Shown here one piece after another: positions 57,669-64,000 of a DNA stretch of 64,000 nt (the stretch's first letter is position 1; each line of letters opens with the position of its first letter). A model generated the notes under the pieces. It did no database searches. It worked only from the letters and a program-made list of their open reading frames with translations, and was not told the DNA's origin. The stretch is from Venturia oleaginea (lineage: Eukaryota; Ascomycota; Dothideomycetes; Venturiales; Venturiaceae), in NCBI GenBank assembly GCA_013176395.1, contig JABMLP010000002.1:1054001-1118000 (forward strand), written 5' to 3'. A program made the translations under genes and the position numbers.

Positions 57669-59331
57669 CTTGAACTTGCCGGTTTGTTGTCGAGTCTGTG
57701 GCCAGTTGTATGCAGGTTTCAAGGTTGCCCTCGAATCCAGGCGCTAATTGACCACCTCGGCACCTGATATTCTAGGCGAGACTCCGCGCGTCGCGTCGAC
57801 TGCATTCCATAAAGAAGTCAAACACTCACTGACTTACGGCTTCAGATCTATTGTCACGGCCCTCATTCTCCATCGAAGCTCGAGGAGTCGAAACCAAACT
57901 CACTTTCCGGCATACCAGTTTTCGAATCCCGGATGCTCTCGTGTTTGTCTTCTGGCACAATATGGACAAAGAAACCTGATCACGCAGTTCATTCATCACT
58001 CAAGGCTTTGTACCTGGCTTCGATAATCCAGTCTGCTTGGACGATGAAGTGAAAACTAAGCCTTAAAGCTTGCGACCTTCTTTTTTCCTTTCCAAATTAC
58101 ATGCAGATTCACGCCATTTGAGCCTCGATCAAAATCTGTGCAACAAAGCAATTGTACCGATGCAAGGGCTCACATACACTTGACAGGTACCCAGCCATGA
58201 GGAAGTTGTCATTTAGTTTACTATATCGTAAAACCCGCAGTCTGGTCTATCTCGATCCATCAAAAGAGGCAGGAAGATAGTGTACCCCAATCACTCCACT
58301 ACAGCACATTGAAGTATCTTCAGCTTCTTCTGGCTATTTCCTCAGGCCACGAGAAGCAGACTCTGGAACTTGCGTTCGCTGGACGGCGATGGAAACCCAG
58401 CATTTCGGCACGGTTGGAGCAAGTCGCTTCGGTAGAGTTCGACTGCCTAGATCCGTGCGTTGTCAGCCAGAAAGCAGGTCTAACGTCGTGACGTCGTTCT
58501 AGAGGTACTCGGCCTCCCCGTATGGAGAGCTTTGCGACAAAACGATCGCCCTCATTGCCATCTGCGCCTATCAGAATATCCTGAAGAATCGGTAGGTCTG
58601 GTTGCCACACGCTGGACGAATGGGAGCACAGCATCGCAAATTTCAATGTGCGGCGCAGTACTCCACAGCTCTCATATACCGCCGCAGATACACGAGAGAA
58701 GCGGCAGATCCAGTCTGGCATCGCAAATATCAACGTGCGGCGCAGTACTCCACAGCTCTCGCATGCCGCCGCAGATGCATGAGAGAAGCGGCAGATCCAA
58801 GTCTTTGGGGCGAAGAATTGGCCACGAACCAGGATAGCTGGGACTTCTCTTTGTTCCTTTTCATTGTGGCACAAGATTCATGGTGCATTGCACGATCGCT
58901 GGAACGAGATCGAGGCATATTGATCAGTGTAATTCTGTTGTTTCCGATATTATCCAATCTTCCTGAACAGGATCGAAGATGTAAGGCTTCATCCAAGATG
59001 CCATACGAGCGCCGTATCCCTTGCATTGTCTGTAGGTCAATAATTCATGATAGCTCTTATCACAATGCTTCGATCCGTCACTTTCAAGGATGTTGGGAGC
59101 GTGCCTTCATTGGTTACAACGGCAGCGAGCAAGGCTGGTATACAACCGAGACGGCAGCAATGAGGAAGCGAGCTGCCCGTGCCTGTTTCACTGAAGTCAA
59201 GTATGTGAGGAGCTCACTCTTGTCCTTAGCATATAAATCCACCTTGATACCCATTCTCGTACCTCAAAACTTACTTTCATTTTTATCTCCAATACTTCCA
59301 TTCATTGAACCACCAACTCTGCTCAGCCAAC
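57669..59331. other. 1.66-kb intergenic region with an 87-bp tandem duplication
   Basis: No supported gene. A plus-strand frame at 58998-59250 (MPYERRIPCIVCRSII, with HFQGC) has a C-x2-C and His/Cys spacing loosely like a zinc finger, but there is no further support. It holds the tandem repeat listed below and the monooxygenase promoter at its right end. Confidence 0.4.
58631..58804. repeat. Two-copy 87-bp tandem repeat
   Basis: Copies at 58631-58717 and 58718-58804 share GCATCGCAAAT, GTGCGGCGCAGTACTCCAC and GAGAAGCGGCAGATCCA. Differences are few and mostly transitions. Because 87 is divisible by three, both strands show repeated peptides, which makes long open frames (for example 58320-58874 minus) without domains. 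Confidence 0.85.
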
Positions 59332-61440
59332 ATGCGTGTCGCTGTGATTGGTGCTGGTCCATCTGGCTTAACTACTCTTAAGTATTTAACAACTGCTCAT
59401 GAGTTCTTCGACGGTCTCAAGCCTATCGAGGCACAACTCTTCGAGTCTGAAGCATCAATCGGAGGAACCTTCAAGTATCGCGCTTATGAAGGTGCTGAGG
59501 TAAACCATCTTCACTTTTCAGTGGGTTCAGGACAATTGAAGCAGTAATAACTCATCTGCAGCTCGTCTCTTCTCGCTTTTTGACAACCTTCTCCGACTAT
59601 CGGCTTCCAGAAGCAGCAGACTTCCTCCTTGCCGATGAGTACTGTGCATACTTAGAAGGCTACTGCAACAACTTCAATCTGTGGCCAAGTACTCGCCTGT
59701 ACACATCAGTGACCAAAATCGAGCGAGTTCGTGGTGGTGGACACATCGTTCATTACGTCAAGGATGCGGAGAAGTCAACTTGGCCTTGCGATGCTGTAGC
59801 TGTGTGCTCTGGATTACATGTAATTCCAAATCTGGTGTCATTTCCAGGATTGGAGAATGTCCCTGTGGCTTTCCATTCATCTCAATTCCAGAACATTGCA
59901 CAGCTTGGCGCAAGTCAGAACCTTTTGATCGTGGGGAGCGGCGAAACCGGCATGGACCTCGCATACATGGCAGTTACATCTGACACAAAGTCTGTAACTC
60001 TTTGCCACCGAGATGGTAAATCCTCCGAGTGTAGAAATATTTTTACTCTTTTTGACTTCCCTAGGATTCCACGTTGCTCCGAAGCGCGCCCCGGAACCAG
60101 TCTGGTTCGGGATAAACGCCAATTCACCCCCAGCTTTGAACGTTCCGTACGATGTGGGCTCCGCCAGTCTTTTTGATACAGCCTACGTTCACCCACTTTT
60201 CCGGGACTCCTTCCTTTCTGCCTTTCCTTGGACATACTACGATCGCTTTGCCAAGTGGAGTGGGTGGTTCACTTCAGGAACCTATGCTGGACCCGACCAA
60301 TGGATTGGAGGTCTTCCTGCCGAACGCTATTATGCCTCAAAGATCTTCTTCAACAAGTCGACAAAGGCAATGCCATACCTCAGCGCTCAGTACCGCACCA
60401 ACTCTTTTCTCAATAAGATGCGTTCTTGCATTGCTCAAGTGCGTATTCCTGAGACCGGTGGTCGCAAAATTAATCTTGCTCCTTGGCCGAGTCATTTCGA
60501 TGAAAAGGGTGTGGTTCGATTCACTGAGAATGGCAGACCCGAGGCCGAGGTGATGAGGGAGAAAACGATTCGTCCCGACGTTGTGATCCTTGCTACAGGT
60601 TACACACAAAGCTTTCCTTTCTTGGACTCTAGTTACCCAACACCAAAGAATGCCAACGTTCGGAGGATTTGGAGAGAGGGTGACGAAAGCATCGGCTTTA
60701 TTGGTTTCGTTCGTCCAAGTTTCGGTGAGTGATGGACTGCGCACAGTGTCGCTCTCAATTCGGTGCCCTTCCTACGACTGTCATCGAAGCGCATTGAATC
60801 GGAAATTCCACCAGGTGAATGTTCTCTTCTTAAAGCGTTGCTGATGCCTTTAGGTGTAATTCCACCTCTTTCCGAGCTGCAAGCTCAACTCTGGATCTTG
60901 TCAATTCTTGGCCGCCTACCCGAATCGCCAAAGCCTGTGGGTCACTATCGTCTACACCACGCTCCCAACTCAAGAATCCAATATGGCGTGGACCATGAGT
61001 CTTATGCTTACCAGCTTGCCACGGACATTGGATCAGCAGCTTCCTTCACATCTCTCATTCCTCGTGGCCTGAAGCTGACCCTTTGCTGGGCCTTGAGTGC
61101 CAATGTGAATCACAAGTTCAGGCTAACAGGTCCATGGAAATGGAACGGCGCGCAACAAGTAATGGAAACTGAAATTTGGTCTACCATTTCGAGATGTCGG
61201 GGATTTTTCGGTATGTTATCCTTGACCTAGGTGACCAATTAAAGTCTAGTAGCTGATCGCACCCTAGGCCATCTAACCCTATCGATCATTCCCATGATAC
61301 TTTTCGGCAGCACGAGTGCACTACTGTATTTGCTTTGCGCGGTCTTCAGTCCTTTCATTGCCGTCTGGAACCTGGCTCAGCCGAGAAAAAAGGGTTGGGC
61401 ACAGGATCATCAATATGCTCGTCCAACTGTAAGCTCCTAG
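59332..61440 (+). CDS. Flavin-containing monooxygenase
   Basis: Model: join(59332..59499,59562..60015,60065..60724,60854..61210,61268..61440), 547 aa. Such enzymes use NADPH, FAD and O2 to oxygenate N, S or carbonyl substrates. The N-terminus MRVAVIGAGPSGLTTLKYL is the FAD-binding GxGxxG. SFPGLENVPVAFHSSQF is the FMO-type motif and LLIVGSGETGMDLAYMA the NADPH-binding GxGxxG. DVVILATGYTQSFPFLD is the ATGY signature, and FIGFVRPSFGVIPPLSELQA is also typical. A hydrophobic C-terminal segment (IIPMILFGSTSALLYLLCAV) may anchor it in the ER. Intron 3 (129 nt) is the longest. The end could be extended by a further intron since a GTAAGC follows RPT near 61429. The substrate is unknown and no biosynthetic neighbours are visible. 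Confidence 0.9.
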
Positions 61441-62816
61441 TCGTGGCGGTCGGCGGATATAGGAATTGATAGACTGTTTGCTAGTGTTGAGCGTGATTAC
61501 TTGGAACGCAAATGAAGGCGTGATGGGAGCGAATAGCGACGAACCGAGAGAGTACCGAAGAATCCTTTTGGGATTTTGATAAGCTCGTGTACCTCATTTC
61601 TGAATCTCCTCCCTACAACTCAATGCCGGTGGAGATCAAATTCATGTTATCTGATAGGGGAGTATACAATGATTTCGTCCGACTCTGATGCCTCTTGGAC
61701 ACATACCAACTGGTGAGCGAACTGTGCAAGTGAGAAATGAGATCATGAAAGAAGCGATATGGGGCGAACAAGCCAGCTGAAAGAGTTGTCGTACTAGTAG
61801 TAATGCAGACTGAACCACGTGACGATAGATGTGGGCGCAATTTCGCATTTGTCTAGGGGATCTCGAAAGAAAACAAACCTTGCATCCCACATGTTTTGTA
61901 CGGAATAGTTCTACCCGTATCCTAGTTGTCTGGCCAGCCGTGCGAAAAGAGCCGTCGAGGGATTGAGGTGAGAAAGAAATTTCTTCCTTTTAAGAGATGC
62001 GACGTCCACTCTCTATTCAACAGGTCGGCGCAACGATCACGAGAGAGGGACTTTCGTGTTCCACCAATAAGCCACGACCGCCGATACAACTTTGGACGTC
62101 TCTTGTCACGTTTGACAGCATCTCAGCCGCAATTTCGACAAGACTGGCTCGTGGGCGCCGTGGAAGGAAAATGCCAGCCGGAGCGTTGTTCTTGCCACGG
62201 AGAGACACAAGCGTGAGTGTGGACGCCGATACGGGATTCTCCGCATATCTTTACTAATTGGTGATTTCCAAACAAAGTGCCTTGCAGGCACACCTTTTGG
62301 CAGTGGAGGAGGAGGTGGTGCCCTTATATGTTGAGATTGCTAACCGTCGAATCCTTCGCTGCATCTCAGCCGCATAGTACGTACGCCATCGATAACCATG
62401 GCGTGAACAGCGATCGTGGCCTCCCCATATTGTCAGGCCCGCATAAAAAAGGCATGTTCCCCGTCCCTCTCGTTCAAAGATTCGATGTGTGGAGGTACGG
62501 AGTAGGGGGCCCTAGCTTCACACATTCCTCCCGGTCCCAGTCCTCCAATCAAGAAATATGCAGCGCATCTCGATAAATTGCCCTGCGTCAATGCTGGTCC
62601 CGAAGAGTACAGGGTGGAGGAGGAGCCAGCACTACATCCTCAGCCCCTTTACGATTTTTTGTGGAGGCCTATATATTAGCTATGTTTTTGCCAGCCACTA
62701 TCGTCTTTACTTGACCTTCATAAGTTCTCAAGCTGTCCATCTTCTGTCCCAACCTCAATTTAATAATACCATCACTTTCGCTAAATAATTGTCAACTATT
62801 CTCAAACAACATCAAA
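61441..62816. other. 1.38-kb intergenic region
   Basis: No supported gene. The right end is the promoter of the GPI-type protein gene: a TATATATTA sequence near 62670 lies about 145 bp before the start codon, and a C/T/A-rich leader with CAAACAACATCAAA precedes the ATG. Confidence 0.45.
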
Positions 62817-63463
62817 ATGCAGTTCGCTTTTGCCGTCCTCGCTCTCGCTGGCTCTGCTGTTGCCTCCGTTGAGGAGCGCAACGTTGACCCGTATGTCTAC
62901 ACGTATATTGACCATTTAGTACTCTCCCTAACTATTCATATAGAGCTCAAGCGTCCCTTGCCCTCTTCGGTGCTCTCCCGACATCTCTCGCAAGTGTCGC
63001 CATCACCAACCCAGCTGCGGCTGCCACCATCATCCAGGGTGAATTCGCTACTGGTATTCCAAGTTGGTTCTCCAAGCTTCCACCGGACGTTCAGGCCTAC
63101 TTCATCTCTGCCCAAGGTGCTGCAGTCCCAACCGGCGCTGTTCCACCTACCACTGGCGCTACTCCACCTAGCGCTGCTGTCCCAACTGCTACGGCCAATT
63201 CCACAGCGGTCGGCACTGGTGGATCATCTTCCAACTCCACTGCTACCGGAAGATACAACAACGGAACTGCCACGGCCACTGGAACCTCTTCCACCACCAG
63301 GCTCAATTCTTCGGCCGCTGCCACCACCGCCGCTGCAAGCTCCGCTAGATCTTCTTCTTCATCCAGTGCTGGTGCTTCCTCTCCAACTGGAGTTGTCGGT
63401 TCCGGAATTGTCGGTGCTGGAATTGCTGGTGCTGCAGGTTTCTTGGCCATGCTCGCTTTGTAA
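62817..63463 (+). CDS. Small secreted, probably GPI-anchored cell-wall protein
   Basis: Model: join(62817..62890,62944..63463), 197 aa, one 53-nt intron. Signal peptide MQFAFAVLALAGSAVASVEE; a short folded region of about 75 residues with NPAAAATIIQGEFATGIPSW and KLPPDVQAYFISAQGAAV; a long Ser/Thr/Ala/Pro-rich stretch suited to O-glycosylation with several N-S/G-T sites; then a hydrophobic tail (IVGAGIAGAAGFLAMLAL) typical of GPI attachment. There are no cysteines in the mature part that I can see. It is an outer-surface or wall component of unknown role. Confidence 0.88.
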
Positions 63464-64000
63464 ACATCTGATTTCACCAGACTGAAGGGAACAAGGCAAT
63501 GAGTACATCCGGCCAGTCCATCGGCTCGAAGCGCTCGACCGACCAGCGAATATGACTGCTCAACGATCCGTCTCGTACGTCCGTGGATGCGCCGGGGTTG
63601 TTGAGAAGTAGAGATAGAATTGAAACCTCTTTGGAGTTGGGCCATATACCCCCTCCAAGATGAAAGGTTGTTCTGGATAGCTTATAACCATTAATTATTA
63701 ATCCTTCCATAGACGCCTACAAATTCACTTCGTTGTTAATCGTTTACTTGAAGCTTAATGGAGCCAATGTCGTACTCGTGTTTGACCAACCGGACTAAAT
63801 GTTGCGACGGCGGCGTGATGTCCACAATATGTAACTTGATGTCTTTCCTTTTTATCACGCATTAATTGAGGAACAGGGTGTGCTGAGTGCCCGCGTGGAA
63901 AATTTGTCCATGACATCCTTTTAGCTTCTTGAAATACAGCCTTGGTCTTGATCTCCCGCGACATGCACCCGCCCTCGATGAGAAGCATCATGATCATGTC
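63464..64000. other. Right flank, no gene seen
   Basis: 537 bp. A minus-strand frame at 63755-63997 is open but short and without features, and might be accidental or part of a gene outside the window. Confidence 0.35.

Noticed and set aside
58602..59381. 259-codon plus-strand frame
   Set aside because: Made open by the 87-bp duplication. It overlaps the monooxygenase start and shows no domain.
1..64000. CRISPR arrays, tRNA or rRNA genes, a secondary-metabolite cluster
   Set aside because: No regularly spaced repeats, no tRNA T-loop/anticodon structure and no rRNA-like sequence were seen. The monooxygenase, ALDH and amylase are dispersed among housekeeping genes without a synthase or regulator beside them.

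Overview
The window is nuclear DNA of a filamentous ascomycete (Pezizomycotina). The signs are about 50-nt GT-AG introns with CTRAY-type branch sites, two-component hybrid kinase and fungal STAND-type N-terminal domains, a GPI-type secreted protein, and Ty3/gypsy and Ty1/copia retroelements of fungal type. A leotiomycete is plausible from the gene set, but that is an impression I could not test. Gene models were built by eye: each splice junction was checked for reading phase, and totals divide by three. Start codons and tiny exons remain inferences.

Layout. 1-96 is the 5' tip of an unidentified minus-strand gene. 97-4960 has no gene I can support. 4961-17063 holds a taspase-like threonine hydrolase (minus) and ARP3 (plus) sharing a divergent promoter, a TBF1/TRF-type telobox protein, and two unrecognised small genes; a relic inverted-repeat element lies at 13938-14106. 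17719-19687 is an aldehyde dehydrogenase that looks broken. 20048-24093 is a hybrid histidine kinase, divergent from a STAND-N/TPR-like/LIM protein (24894-27630), which is followed closely by an FtsJ-type methyltransferase.

29816-40976 is a transposon-dense island around one secreted alpha-amylase gene. It contains a complete-looking 6.2-kb Ty3/gypsy chromovirus (LTRs apparently identical, target duplication GGTAT), an internally deleted 1.9-kb Ty1/copia element (LTRs apparently identical, duplication GAACC), and a solo LTR of the chromovirus family (duplication GTCAT). The chromovirus lies 186 bp past the amylase stop and the copia element about 630 bp before its start.

43380-63463 returns to housekeeping genes: a UBTD-like ubiquitin-domain protein, a PH-domain protein rich in Ala/Pro/Glu, an SLC26-STAS-cNMP membrane transporter, RNase P/MRP subunit RPP40, a Sir2 deacetylase, a flavin monooxygenase and a small GPI-type cell-surface protein. 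Apart from the taspase/ARP3 and kinase/LIM divergent pairs and the LIM/FtsJ tandem pair I see no operon-like or pathway cluster. The most distinctive signals are in the mobile DNA: self-priming complementarity in the chromovirus, a half-tRNA primer site in the copia element, and foldback elements whose arms differ almost only by transitions.
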